Of a stretch of DNA of 64,000 bases, positions 13,101-26,463 are shown piece by piece. Position 1 is the first letter of the stretch. Each line of letters begins with the position of its first letter. The position numbers and the translations under genes are program-made. The DNA is taken from assembly GCA_032207245.1 (NCBI GenBank), contig CM063504.1:23605991-23669990 (forward strand), given 5' to 3'. Under the pieces are notes generated by a model that saw only the letters and a list, made by a program, of their open reading frames with translations, was not told the origin of the DNA and did no database searches. This DNA comes from Pardosa pseudoannulata (lineage: Eukaryota; Arthropoda; Arachnida; Araneae; Lycosidae).

Positions 13101-13815
13101 AAACTACAAAGAGAGTGAAATTGTCCAACTTAAAAATTGGATATTCGCAATAATTATATACGAATGGCTTTACACATTTTCAAATAAAATATTCATAATG
13201 ACCCAATGGCATAAGTTGTAATTTTTTTTAACGATATTTTTAAAAAAGTAACTATTATGCAGTTTTTTCATTCAGTTTAGTACTTTACAAAAATTTCTGA
13301 AGATGACAACGACAATTATGTGACGCCATGTTCAAATACATTTTTTTTGTGGTTGTATTACTCTCATAGTATTTACTTTACTTTCATTTATTATAAAAGA
13401 GATTTACATATTTATCAATCCTACATCCGTGAAATCAACTTTACTTGAGTGTGTCATGTGGCTTACACCAGGATGGTAAGTAACACATTAGCCTCTGCTT
13501 GAGTGTAAATAACAAATTCAGTACTTGTTTCACCTTCTTCGTTTTAACACGTTATTCCGAGATACAACTGAATCTATATTAAAATGATTTATACGATGAA
13601 TCAGTTATTCCGGCAAACATTAAAATTCTTATAACTAATATATATTTTTCAATAACTTAATATAATAAATAACATACTTCGAAGCACCTAAAACGTAAAA
13701 CTGTTTTATATATTATAACTTTTATTTATAATGCAATAAATTTGCTTCTTGTTGATAAATGTTACGAGAGTTACACTTCACAGTACCTATGTATTTACCA
13801 CTTAAAAATTACAAA
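10192..13815. other. AT-rich region upstream of the last identified exon
   Basis: Probably intron and/or intergenic DNA. The open frames at 10301-10578, 11180-11431 and 12126-12320 have AT-driven composition and lack matching splice or initiation context. No repeat family was recognised. Confidence 0.45.
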
Positions 13816-13996
13816 TCGAACGATTGCCGCATGGGCAGGATGCGGCTTTTTAGTTATAGTTCAAGTTTTCGAATTCCACTGATGGTATGGATGTTTGTAG
13901 CCTTTCGAGATCGGATTTAGGTACAGGATAAGATTCTTGTCTCACTATCTCTTGTGTAGCCAAACAGCAAACCACAAAGATCGAAACCTAAACTAA
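13816..13996 (+). mobile_element. tRNA-derived SINE, degraded copy
   Basis: Follows the family consensus seen at 29356 and 34914: CGAACGATTGCCGCATGGG at the head, a B-box-like segment, TGGTATGGATGTTTGTAGCC in the middle, and an AACC/AAAC tail. Many substitutions show it is old. Confidence 0.6.
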
Positions 13997-14283
13997 AGTA
14001 AAATTGTAAAATGATTTAATATATTCAAGATACATGATGACGCTGTTTCCTGATCTTAACATATCTTTAATTTTTAAATACTTAGCACAGCAATTATAAT
14101 AAAATTGCATGCACTCACTGACAATCTATATTAAGCATAAGATTATATTATTTTACTTTGCGAAATGGAAGAAAAGTACAATAAAACCTAAAATTAGGAA
14201 CATTGTATTATCCCTCCCCTCTCTTTTTCTTTCTGTATATGTGTTTGTTTGTATAATATATATAATATATAAACATATATACC
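13997..14283. other. AT-rich spacer
   Basis: No supported feature. Ends in a short imperfect TA run immediately before the solo LTR. Confidence 0.4.
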
Positions 14284-14597
14284 TGTCAGGTCTAAAAAAG
14301 GGTTAGTTGGAAATTACGTGATTTATAAACGATTTTACGTGATTTATAAACGATTTATAAACGTAAGCTTTTAGGATAATTCGGTCAGGCGGAAGCATTT
14401 TTGAAAAATTTGATGAGTTTGCAAAAAGATAAGATCAGTTAGCGCGTGGACATGGAACCGTCAACACCTTTTCCACGCTTAGTTCCGCCACGAAAAATGA
14501 AAATGGCACAAGTTACTTTCCAGTAGAACTATGATTTATTAAACTTATTATTATAAAGAAAGACTGTTTTCCATTCGCATTAACATTGGACCACGAT
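14284..14597 (+). mobile_element. Solo LTR, (TA)n-bracketed family, copy 1
   Basis: Starts TGTCAGGTCTAAAAAAGGG and ends near CATTGGACCACGATA. A polyadenylation-like ATTAAA lies near 14540. The sequence aligns along its whole length with the reverse complements of 18166-18497 and 31677-31978. Inside is a local duplication of a segment containing GATTTATAAACGATTT. TA-rich repeats touch both ends. No internal retrotransposon genes are nearby, so it is a solo LTR. Confidence 0.6.
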
Positions 14598-14710
14598 ATA
14601 CATATATAATATATGTAATATAATATACATATATAAGTAATATATAAACATATATACATATATATATAAATATATATACATATATAATATATAAAATATA
14701 TAAACATACA
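14598..14710. repeat. Imperfect (TA)n with (TG)n at right end
   Basis: TATATA interspersed with TACATA and AATATA, ending in a short TG run. Confidence 0.9.
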
Positions 14711-15340
14711 CATGTGTGTGTGTGCGTGAAAGAGAGTGAAAGAGACAAGAAGGACACAAAATCTATCTATTACTCATGATACTATAATTTAAAACAGTAT
14801 GCAAATACTGCTGTCAAAATGTATTTGGGAAAAGGTCACTTGTGTGTCTTCCAATTACGAATATTCAGTGAACTCTCTTGAAATATGACACGGGTTTTGC
14901 TATCAAAGGACGCACATGGCATTTGGTAAAAGTTGCCATCTGCTGTATTAAGCAGGACGCTTCCGAATTATCACACAAAATAAGAATTCCCACGTGACGG
15001 GGAAAGTTTTTATTATACAAAATTTACTTCCGCAATTGGTAGTACATAAAGCAACAGAGCATGCACCATTTTCGTTTGTTGTATAGGAGTTGTAAGATAT
15101 ATTCCATACTGTATAGGAAGGAATTACTCATATTCACTAATTTGACTCATATAGCTTATAAAAGATTTTATTTTTCTTTAAAAAAAAGGAGAAACTACGG
15201 AATTCTATTTGTGATGTAATTATTTCTTCGAATATTAATTAACTCTTTAAAACAGAAATGATAAAAAAAATATCAAAGCATCCAAAAATACTAATAATAA
15301 TTATTTTGGAGCATAAGAAAATGCGATTACTAAAATTAGA
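14711..15340. other. Unique-looking sequence, nothing recognised
   Basis: The part from 14800 to 15000 is less AT-rich and includes a CACGTG E-box at about 14992, but no coding or repeat structure was found. Confidence 0.4.
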
Positions 15341-15617
15341 AGAAAATCTAGTTTTAATTCGAGATATTTTGCTATACAAAAGTACAATTTTCTTTTATCA
15401 TAATATTATAAACCTAATTCAATCAGCGTCAATCTTCCTTCTGGATTTTACAATGTGCAGGTACTGCCTTAGGTAATGCTCAGAAAATCTAGTTTTAATT
15501 CGAGATATTTTCTAAATAGAAGTACAATTTTCTTTTATCATAATATTAAAAATTTTATTCAATCAGCTCGAATCTTCCTTATGGATTTTACAATGTGCAG
15601 CTACTGCCTTAGGTAAT
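15341..15617 (+). repeat. Tandem dimer, 141-bp unit
   Basis: AGAAAATCTAGTTTTAATTC occurs at 15341 and again at 15482, and both copies continue in parallel to CTGCCTTAGGTAAT. The two units differ at roughly one base in ten. Confidence 0.9.
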
Positions 15618-17146
15618 ATTCACTTCAAGCCTGAAAATGATTCTTAGTTATAAATTACAAACTTTTTCAAATCTCTTTACTGAGTTATTTACTCTCTTCA
15701 ACTTATTCTATCCCTATATTTTAGATGAAGATATATCATTTTTATCTGTTAAAATATATTTTTTTACTTTTTAATACAATTTTCTTCTTAAGCGTTTGCT
15801 GTTCTATTTTCCCATTTTAGTCTTACATTTCTACTTTTCTGACTCACTGATTTCTCGTGATCATAAAACTTAATATCCATGTTAAATATCTTTATTCGCC
15901 AACGTGTTTCTCTACGTCCTTCATTATTTCTTTTTCTTTTGCTTCCGCTATTCGAGAAAAAAGTATTTAACTATTTTTAATGTCTAAATAGACCTAACGG
16001 TTTTAATTCTTAAGAATAAATAAAAAAAAACTATGACAAGTTTATTTTTAATTGACACTTTTCCTATTTACTTAACATAGAGAAAAATTAAATGCATACA
16101 GGTAGTCATAAATGTTTTTCTTATAAGCTTTTTTATTAAAATTCTAATCAACCTAAAAAAATTCTTACGCTTTCATTAAATTTAAAAATTTAGTTAAGAC
16201 CTTTGTTTCCATAAATATTTCATACGCTTTCCATACATTTAAAATTTTATTTTTAACATTTATTTATTTAAAAAGTAAAAAAAAAATTGTTTACGTTTTC
16301 ATAGAATTAACTTTATCAAATAACATTGTCTGTAGACTTGAGTAAAAGTGAAAAGTCTAACTAAAACTGAATGAGCAACTTTAATTTTTCAAGATGTTTT
16401 TGCAACTTCATCAAGTTAACCGTATCAGAAAGAAATTCGCTATAGCCTTTCGAGAATTATAGCTTAAAAAGTAATTTTTATTCAAAATTCTAATGTTTTT
16501 TTCTTCATAAATCATCAAATTACTATTTATTATTTATAAAATCCATTACAATTTAAATCCAGGACGACTCTTTTTTTTAATAAGGAATTAGTAATCAGTG
16601 AGTTGCGATAGAATCAGTAATTTAATATTACAATACATTTTTCATACAATTTAAATGAATCACTAACCTAATTAAAAGCATTTAATACAAAATAAACTCG
16701 TCAAAATTATAATTTGGAATACATTATGGTACGTTTTTGGAAAGGTTTCAATCAATATAGTACTTTGAAGAAATCTGATGAAAGAAATACATTTTCTAGC
16801 ATACATCAATTATCTCCTCATTAGACTAACTTCAATACGTGCACTCACATGCAAGAGCTTTTGTGTAAGCATATACCCATGGACAAACACACACAAATAT
16901 TTGTATATATATTTACACATATATACATCTATGTGCGTGCGTATGTATACATGCGTAGTAATATGCCAGTTGCATAGTGAATGGGAAATGTGGAGATTTT
17001 TACCCCCATAAAGGTAGATGTATATATAAGTAAGAACTGCTGCATTAAATGTGAGATAAGAATTAAAGAGGGAGAAACCCTCAAGCATTGAATATTTCTC
17101 TTTTTTCTCCTTGTTACGCGTTAAACATATGCTTATTAACAAAGAA
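15618..17146. other. AT-rich region, nothing recognised
   Basis: Contains imperfect TA/TG-rich stretches around 16890-16960. The open frames at 16778-17154 run through these and have no other support. Confidence 0.45.
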
Positions 17147-17465
<319 letters not shown>

Positions 17466-17477
17466 CGGCGTAGTCTC

Positions 17478-17990
17478 CTAAACTCTTAAAAAGTCAAACA
17501 TCAGCAGCCAAGATTATGGCATGAGTTCTTTGTGACGCGCATGTATTTTGTTGATTGGTAATCTTAAGCCAAATATATCTTTTAATAGCGAATATGGCAT
17601 GACATTATTGGATAGATTTAGTATATAAATCAAGGAAAAACACTCACATCCTAACGAAAAAAAAAATGTCTCACCAAGACAATGCCTCGTGTCACAAGTT
17701 AGTGGAAACGATGGTTAAATTGAATGAATTACTCTTCGAATTCCTTCTCCACCCATCTTACTCTCCATACTTGGACAGTAGCGATTATTGGCTTTTCGCA
17801 GACATAATAGAGGTTTCAGGGAATTTGGCTGAAATGAATAAATGATTACCGAAACTGAAGCCCATTTTCAGAGCAAAGTCAGATCGTTCTCGAATAAAAT
17901 GTCTTTAAGAAAAAGATTAGAGTTGGAAGAAATGTATCACTCTTGAAGGAGATTTTGTTGATTAAAGAAATCTATTTTCTAAAAACAATT
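17478..17990 (+). pseudogene. Mariner transposase remnant (DD34D C-terminal half)
   Basis: Conceptual translation with frameshifts follows mariner transposases: Ala-Lys-Ile-Met-Ala then a Cys-Asp-Ala-His (family Trp-Asp-Ala-x) block, Asn-Ser-Glu-Tyr-x-Met-x-Leu-Leu-Asp-Arg, His-Gln-Asp-Asn-Ala (Asp at 17678-17680), Tyr-Ser-Pro-Tyr-Leu-Asp-Ser-Ser-Asp-Tyr-Trp (Asp at 17783-17785), and further on Glu-Thr-Glu-Ala-His-Phe. Exactly 34 residues separate the two Asp, as in DD34D elements. The first catalytic Asp and DNA-binding domain are missing, several stops and shifts are present, and no terminal repeat remains. It is a dead copy. Confidence 0.8.
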
Positions 17991-18039
17991 GTTTGTCTTA
18001 TATAGTCCGGAATCTGACTGAGATGTCTATGTATGTATG

Positions 18040-18497
<458 letters not shown>

Positions 18498-18588
<91 letters not shown>
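18498..18588. repeat. (TA)n microsatellite
   Basis: About 90 bp of pure TA beginning at the LTR border. Confidence 0.97.
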
Positions 18589-18591
<3 letters not shown>

Positions 18592-19595
18592 TATTAATGT
18601 CATAGTGATGGTTAAAAGGTAAAAGAAATGGTTTCTCAAAATCCTGTTTTCTCTTCAATTTTGGTATTTTATATAATTAAAATGTGATCTGAAATAATTT
18701 TAATGCCCATAAAACTAAGGAAATCACTTTTAACTCATGCAAAAAAATGTTGCTAATATAAACAATTCATAACTCTCACGAAAACCTTATATTATACAGC
18801 ATGTTATTGTTGCATCATTATATTCGCTTCTCTCTTAAAAGAGAACACATATTTCTCTGTTCGAGTGAAGACTGCTCAAGTTGAAATTGCTCATTCTGAA
18901 AACAATTGTATATAAAGTCACGCTCTTAATACTTCCTTTATTGCTTGCATACCTTGAAAATGATAGTATGAATTCCTATAAAACACTTTATATTTGTTTA
19001 AAATAAATAAATTTGGAGTTTAACAATTCACCATACAATTTATATTATGCGGAAGTCATTAAAATTTAGAAATCTCAAAATTTTAAAATTCCAATTACGA
19101 TTTAATTTTCAGATAAATAGCTCGAATTACATTTATGATGTAAATACAGGTCTAAGATCCTGTAAGCATTCCTACATCTTTTTAGCCATAGAAATAAATG
19201 TCAATTGCACCGTCATGAAACTTGTTATTTTTTATCGTAAATGGAATGTTTTAATCCAGATCAAGAACTTTCCACTTCCTAATTATGTAGCCGGCATTTT
19301 ACATCTAAAAGAAACTAATGCGGAACGTAAACAATTTCTAAAGAGTATTTTTTTAGAATTAAAACTGGAATTGTATGTTTTTCACAGCAGAAGTAGAGTG
19401 TAATAGCGAGGAATCTTTTAAACTGTAGCCCAGGGCCAGAATTAGATTCTTTGATGACTGTAGCCAAAAACTGACTTGTACACTTACCATGAAGTATAAT
19501 GTAGAAAATATATAACCTGTCTTTTTTTCTCTGTATCATTATTTCATAATTAACTCACAATTCTATAGATTCTATATAACAACTCTATATATTAT
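18589..19595. other. AT-rich region with an unsupported 118-codon open frame
   Basis: The frame 19047-19403 (+) is the longest non-repetitive plus-strand ORF nearby, but its Lys/Asn/Ile/Phe-rich composition is what AT-rich DNA gives, and no splice, promoter or domain signal supports it. Confidence 0.35.
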
Positions 19596-20272
19596 TCCCT
19601 TTATAATAATAGCCTAAGTTATCTATCCGTCTGTCCTCGAATTTATGAAGCTGTTGGACCTGGAATGGATAAAAACATCAATATTGGATTCTTGATGAGT
19701 TAGGGTTATCAAAATTCAAAGCAAGTAAAGTTAATCTTCACCTAAACTATTGATCCAATTCTAAAATAAATTGTAATAAATATGCTTCATATCACAGAGA
19801 AAAATACTGTAGTCTTTAAAACTTTCGAAATCCACCCCTTCTCCTATTTTCGAGCTTTTAATGCCCTTATTTTAAGACCTATTTTTCCCGGTTAAGAGCA
19901 GGCGATTAAATTTATCAATTTATCACATAATAAATAGGTAAAAATAAAATAGTTTTTTAGCATTATGACGCTATCCTTTAACCATCTCAATTAATCACTT
20001 CTTATTTTAAATTATTTAAATATTTCTGCATTATTTTCATACGTTTTATCACTGAACTTTGATATTACGTCAATAATTTTCTTTTATATTTGGCTTAAAT
20101 ACTAGATTAGGTACGTATGTGATAATTTTAAATTTAATCATTGGTTATTTTTTGTTGCAAGGTAATTCTCAGCCAAAAACAAACCATTTTTTTACCTGCC
20201 TCATAGGGTACTTTACAATTCTGGAACATTAAAAATTTCACTGATCCCGTTATATGACGGGCTATATGCTAG
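19596..20272 (+). mobile_element. Non-autonomous Helitron, second subfamily
   Basis: Begins TCCCTTTATAATAATAGCC with CCGTCTGTCC shortly after; ends with a perfect hairpin CCCGT-TATATG-ACGGG (20246-20261), seven bases, then CTAG and a host T. The interior shares the TTTCGAAATCCA...CCGGTTAA blocks with the Helitron at 1317-2134. About 677 bp, no coding capacity. Confidence 0.8.
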
Positions 20273-20984
20273 TGTATCACATAAAAAGAAATGGATTTTA
20301 CATTTCTCTCCTTGATTTAGCAATCGTAGATGTTACCACCTTTCAAATGGAAATCGTCCAGCTCCATGGCAAATGCTTATAAGGCGATTTCACGCAGCAG
20401 GGCGCATCTAAACTTATGACAATTGTGGCTATAATTTCAAACGGAAGAGCAGTTTATTGATTGTCTATTGGCTGTTGTAAACATGAAAATGAATGGGAAG
20501 GGCATTATAGTAGCTCGGGACGTTGCGACAAATTGCTCTATTGTCGTGGGCTATGAACCGCAAGGTCTTTTGCGTGATTCCTGAGAAGAAGTTTACTTCC
20601 TACATTTCATGTTATCTTCCTTAAGTCCAGAAGACTACTAAAATATGCAAATTTTCTATACTATTAAATAATTCTAGAATATTCTGTTACTCTAAAAAAG
20701 CTTGTGTTAAAACGGCGAGTGACAGTTGTTCGACTGCAAGCTAAATGGGTTCGCACTTAATGAAAGCTATACTTGTTATCTTGACTCTTCATTGCGTGCA
20801 ACCTTCACTTTGCCTCTACGTGACATGTACAGATGCTATATATGCATCAGCCATCTACGTCTATGACTTCATCGTATTGCTTCTTCCGTTTTCTTTTTCA
20901 GTACACAGTATAGGCATATTCCCTAGTCATTACTGTCCCAACGAGGAGCTTATATATGTTTTTATGACTTTCATCTTGGAGAAA
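20273..20984. other. Less AT-rich unique region before the 178-bp satellite
   Basis: Holds an open frame at 20745-21062 whose second Met begins a hydrophobic, signal-peptide-like stretch (Met-Lys-Ala-Ile-Leu-Val-Ile-Leu-Thr-Leu). Its C-terminal 25 residues are read from the satellite that follows, so it is probably not a real gene. Confidence 0.35.
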
Positions 20985-21705
20985 ACATCCACCAAGAAAG
21001 GCACTGACAGATTTCTCAACTCAGTCACTAAATTTGGATATATATTCTCTAGTTTTAGATGATGAATACCTTTGAAAACTTCTTTACAGAATTTCCATGT
21101 TAAGGACTATTGAAATCTTTCATGATATACATAAACGTAAATTTCTACACATACTTTTTCTAAATACATTACAAGAAAGCAAGGAAAAATACTCAACGCA
21201 GTCACTAAATTTTGTTATACATTCTCTATTTCTAGCAAATGAATACTTTTTGAAAATTCTTTAGATACTTTCCAAGTTTTAGTATTAGTAAAATATTTTC
21301 TGATATACATAAACGTAAATTTCTACACATACTTTTTCTAAATACGTTACAAGAAGGTAAGGAAAAATTTTCAAGGCAGTCACTAAATTTGAATTATGTT
21401 CTATAGTTATAGCTAATGAATGCATTCTCAGATTTCTTTATAGACTTTCGGAGTTTTAGGATTATTGAAATCTTTTTTTATACATACAGAAACATAAACT
21501 TCCATACATACTTTTTTAAATACGTTACAAGAAGTAATAGAAAGAATCTTAACTCTGTTACTAAGTATGGATACTTAAAACTTCTAGCTGATGAATAGTT
21601 GTACTTTTAGAGACTTCTTTAAAGACGTTCCGAGTTTTAGGATTTTTTAAATATATTTTGATATATATAGATGTCAATTTCTACACACAAATTATTTTTA
21701 AAACC
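20985..21705 (+). repeat. Tandem satellite, about 178-bp unit, four copies
   Basis: The anchor CAGTCACTAAATTT (or a variant) occurs at about 21022, 21199, 21377 and 21555, giving spacings of 177-178 bp. Each unit also carries GATATACATAAACGTAAATT and TTTCTAAATACGTTACAAGAA. Divergence rises toward the right end. Confidence 0.88.
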
Positions 21706-24700
21706 AATTTTAACTTATTTCTATTAATTCTACCGTTTAACTAAAATTTTACAATACCGGAAATTATATTTCAACTTTTTGTTATACCTATGAAGGGGTC
21801 AAATTGTTATTGTTTGAATTCCATTTCCATCATAGACAGGTTTTAGAAAGTATTTTGTGCCTATGACTGATGAAACCCTATGACCGATGCACCCGTGGAA
21901 AATTCTTCTTTTGCAACGTCCTAGTTCCGGCGCTGCTGTTACTCAATCAATGGAATAAAGATATATTTAACAAGAAACAGTAGGCATTCTAAAAATTCTA
22001 AGAGAATAAATACATTCTAATTGAAATAGTATAATATGGGATAAAAAATTAATTTTCCACATTTAAAAGTAGTTAGGAGATTTCTAATTTTTATTAGTAA
22101 TAGGTCCTAAATAGTTTGGAATTATGTCGCAATCAAAATCTCAAATATTGAGGTTTGAACAATCTGGTTTTAAACCAAAGTTGAAATTTAATAAGCACTT
22201 AGACCATTTGAGATACCACCCAGAAAACAACATATAATCTAGGCAAAATCTTAATGACTCTAAAAGCCGTAGAGGCAAACCAGATTCAGGAAGAGAAAGT
22301 TGAGAGAATTTTATTTCACCAAGTCCCTGTAAATACTGCAGTATTCTCTAGTATTAGACTTTATATCGAAAACAGTTACACAATTCAAACCGCATATAGT
22401 CATATTCCTATCAAAATTCCGTGCAATTACATATATCATTTTTAATCTCCGGTGTGTAGATGGAATGACGTAACGGTAACAACAAGAAGATGAAAAAAAA
22501 ACACAAAAATGCTAATAAGAGAAGAAAGTGTAAATTTGCAATTCATTTAATGTATGTGTTTGGAATTCCTGTGAAATGAACTTAGATCTTACAAGTCATT
22601 TTTCCTGCAATTTCTGCTCTAACCAAAGGAAATTATATTTTTTCGAAGAAAATATATTTTCACATTTCATTGTATTATATTTAAATACAATATTTCTTAC
22701 GACAATGGAATATTTTTATAAAATAAGTTGTGTATGCAATTCTATTTTTAAACCCTTTTTCGAGTTGTAGAAGATTTTAGAGAAAGGAAAATACATTTTT
22801 TTAAAGATTTCATTGGTAATATATTGTTTTCACAATGGAAAATATTTAAGTGTGTTTAGAAAGTGCTTTAAAACATTTAGATAGGAAATTATTAAATTTT
22901 AGGAGCCGACCGTAATTTACTTTTCAATACAGAAAATAGTTTGTTTGGTCAGTGGCTGACTGTCAGTCACATTCCATCCGAATAGATCGATCAAGCTGTA
23001 ACTGACTTTCCTGGTTTCCCTTATTAGATATATAAATGGAGTCTTTTTACCCTTGGAAGACATTCAATAACTCTATCCCCCGAACAGGTGCGAATGGCTC
23101 TTCACTTCCGTGATGTATCTGGAGTGACGTAGAAAGTATGGCTACAGCCCTGGTTTCTGTTGCAGAACAGATAATCAGTGTCTCCCTACCCATCATTGAA
23201 AAACATTTTAAACCTAAAATTGAATCAGTTAATTCCAGGTTACAGAAAAATTACATATTTAATAACTAACAAGAAGTGTCCGGTGAAAAATTTAATTGAA
23301 GTAAAATAATTTACTGTTTCTCGAGGATGCAGAAATAAATTAGACAATTTTCTGTTATATTGATGTTACAAAAACATTTTCTGCAGCGTTTAAAACATTA
23401 ACTGACAGAAAAATTCCCTGTAATCTAAATTAATATGACCTGTAACCTGAAAGTGTTCTATGAGTCATTTAAAATAGTATTGGCTAACTGGTAGCCCGGT
23501 TTAATTTAGTAAGTTCTATAAACCTGAGGTGAATACTTACTTACCGTTACGCAATTGAAAAATGACGTTTTATATTGCAGAACTTTTCAATTCAAATTCA
23601 AATTATTTAAATTAACCAATTTGGTCTGAAGTATTATAAAAATCAACTATTCCTTCTACAAACGTCCGAATAATTTATTTGTATTTTAAAACTCTTATTT
23701 TTACAAGCGTAATGAAATATATAAAACAGTTCTTTAAACATAAAATTAACTGTCATCAAACTAACATCTTCAAAAATGCATACATCAAACTAACAGCTGC
23801 AGCATATGATTCAAGTAAAAGAGCTGCTCAATTTTTCGAACTATCATGAATTGGGTTGCATGCACTGAAGTGGTTAACAAGGTAACGTGATATACTGGAA
23901 TAATACGTTATGACCAGTTTCAACATCAGATGAATCAACTATAATTCCTAAAAACATATAAATATTAACACACTTAAAATATTAAAACTATGGACGCATG
24001 AGTAAGGAAAGAGTAAATATTAAATATCCTATAATGAATTTCCATTTCGTTAAGACTGCTACAGCATTCAGGAATCATTAATAACTGTAAATACTGAACC
24101 AGAAAACGCATTTTGTGAGTCACCTTTTGTCGTAAGTACAATATCTGCACGGAGTAACCACCGTCCCCTGTTTCAAAGCTATTAACAATTCATTTCCGGT
24201 ACTTCTGACTAGGCTTCTGGGTTGGAAATTCTGTTGTAATAGGAGTTGGGACGAAAATATACCTACAATATATTAGGCAATTTAACGTAACGTAAAGTCT
24301 GATGATCTTTTTCCCTTGACCTAATATATTACATAAGATTGAGATATTTAATTAGGAATTTGAAGTTTTAGATATTTTGTTATCAGTTTCTGTAAACAAC
24401 ACATAGACAACCATGAGTTGAAAAAAATCTTTATACCGATAATTATTATAAATAAAAAATTTACAATATACTGTTCTGGATTTGACAACGGAAGAGAAAA
24501 TTTTCGATACAAAGTTAAATAGCTAAATATACCTTTAATTCCAAATTTAAGAAGTCAGGTTACTTCTTTCATTTGTATAGTAATTGATTGTTATAACTAT
24601 TTCGGGTCCACTAACGACTTATCACTATTATTTATTGTCATTATCTATTCTTCTATAATAATAATAATAATAATAATGCTATTTAAAATTTTACATATTG

Positions 24701-25284
24701 TTCCCGTTATTTGTTTTTATTAGTCAGTCAAACTTAAGATATATTTTATGTTTTAATGTTTGTATGCGACTTCAAATATTTTCCCTCAAATCCACAAAGG
24801 CATCCTATTTTGAAGGAACATTTTGTTATATTGTTATGTAAAGTTTTTCAAGGTGATTCCGATTAAATTACTCGTGTTGTAACTAGTATCAATCATTTGG
24901 GTTCACTTGTGTTAAACACCATTACAACGAAAGAAATTCATATTTTTTACTTGCTAAGAATATTACGTTTAAATTTTTCCAAAAATTTCATTTATGACAT
25001 AATAAAAACGTCATTTAGATTTATATGTACTCTTTCTTACTAAATGTCACGTATTGACGGAAAATGTAATGCACTAAAAATAACTGAAATGCCTTTTGTA
25101 TTAGCGTAAATTTGATAAAAACTTTAAGGTATTTTAATTACTTTATGAGGGAAAAACATTACTTTAAATTTGAAATATTATCATAAATTTTAACAACTTA
25201 CTGTGGTTACATTCAGTCGCAATTGTAATTTCATAACAAAGTACATGTAAAGTAATAACAGCATGTTAAATTATGTGTGAAAAG
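21706..25284. other. Long AT-rich region, nothing recognised
   Basis: Stretches at 22910-23240 and 24110-24260 are less AT-rich and may be old repeats, but no ends, tails or coding could be defined. A short (ATA)n run lies at about 24655-24676. Confidence 0.45.
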
Positions 25285-25500
25285 AGGATAGCGGTAGCTC
25301 AGTCAGCAAAGGTATAGACCTCATAACCTTAGGGTTGCTAGTTCAGAGTTCGAGCAGGTTAAAGATCCGCCGTATACTTTAATGGCGGGTGGAACACGTA
25401 AGATAGGTTGCTGGTCGCAATACCCAACAAGTTTCCAAACGGGACTTGTAGACTGAACCTGGGGGCATGCTTCTAAAATAACCAGGACGCACTATGTTTG
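25285..25500 (+). mobile_element. tRNA-Met-like SINE, second family
   Basis: The head shows an A-box-like TAGCTCAGTCAGCAAAGG, an anticodon-loop-like CTCATAA as in tRNA-Met, and a B-box-like AGAGTTCGAGC. It is followed by about 130 bp of unrelated body (AAAGATCCGCCGTA onward). Arms do not fold as a functional tRNA. It differs from the common SINE family in this window. Confidence 0.55.
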
Positions 25501-26390
25501 TGTTGTCTTCTGATATAATGTTTGATGCCTATATGACAATCCATACTGAATGGTCAAGAGTTATTTGCGAGCTCAGTAGTGGCAAATACTATAAGAAGCA
25601 ACAGAATTAATAATGATAATAAATCCAAGTGTTCTGTTCTTTCTGCTACCGACAGTGGTAATATCAGTCGAGAATTTTTGTTACATACATATTTCACCAT
25701 AAACCGAAAATTTTGGCGATTAAAATCTTTCCTTTATTTCGCACACGTATGTCCCAACGTGGTAAAAAGAAATCCAAACTTATCCTCTGCAAATAGTAGA
25801 TTTTTGAAATATTTTTATTTTAAAAAGTTAATTTAATTTCTGCGGGAAATACAGCTTACATGGAGCATTTTTAACTGTATGTGAACACATCGATATATTT
25901 TTATTGTGTCTTTCTAGTGCTCAAGAAATACCAAATGGAAAAATGGGTAGCGTTAATATCGCTCATATTAAGATATTTTCGTTATATAAAGTGCAGTTAG
26001 AAGTGGAAATCCGTAAGATATTAAAACTTCCCAAAATATACAGATTAAACATTCTACGGCTTATCATTTTCGATCTATGCACGATACGTTCGAACCTACA
26101 GACGCTATACTGAAACTCAAAGTTAAAATAGATCTCTGCGTTAAAATTCGAAAGCGTAAAACTTTTTCTATTAAAGTGCTATTTTTATTCCATCCGTAAA
26201 ATATATCAAAAAGACATTTTTAGTTTTTATATTCAATTAATATTTTCCGATGTTAAATAATTTATATTTTTAAGAGTAAAAAAGATCGATATCAATATAT
26301 ATCCTTTATATTTTTTAAAAATTTAAATAAATCAATATCACAATGAAATGATATTATTTACATATTTAAAAGTATAAAAATTGGTTTCAC
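25501..26390. other. AT-rich spacer, nothing recognised
   Basis: Open frames at 25579-25836 and 25904-26113 are not supported by context. Confidence 0.4.
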
Positions 26391-26463
26391 TTGTAGCGCT
26401 ACAGTCTCCTTTTTTACATCACGAGATGGTATTGGCGACCTAACCAGTCGGCCATCATTCAAC
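26391..26463 (-). mobile_element. SINE fragment with internal deletion
   Basis: GCGCTACAGTCTCC matches the tail-proximal part of the common SINE and TAACCAGTCGGCCATCATTC its head, with about 95 bp missing between them. Confidence 0.6.

Noticed and set aside
13340..13490. Plus-strand exon ending at GATG|GTAAGT
   Set aside because: A good donor follows an open stretch, but no acceptor, start or conserved peptide could be found, and the peptide is hydrophobic AT-rich noise.
19047..19403. 118-codon frame
   Set aside because: Length is within what chance allows in 64 kb of AT-rich DNA, and composition is Lys/Asn/Ile/Phe-driven with no supporting signals.
25285..25360. A functional tRNA-Met gene
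   Set aside because: A- and B-box-like sequences are present but the acceptor and other stems do not pair, and a SINE-like body follows.
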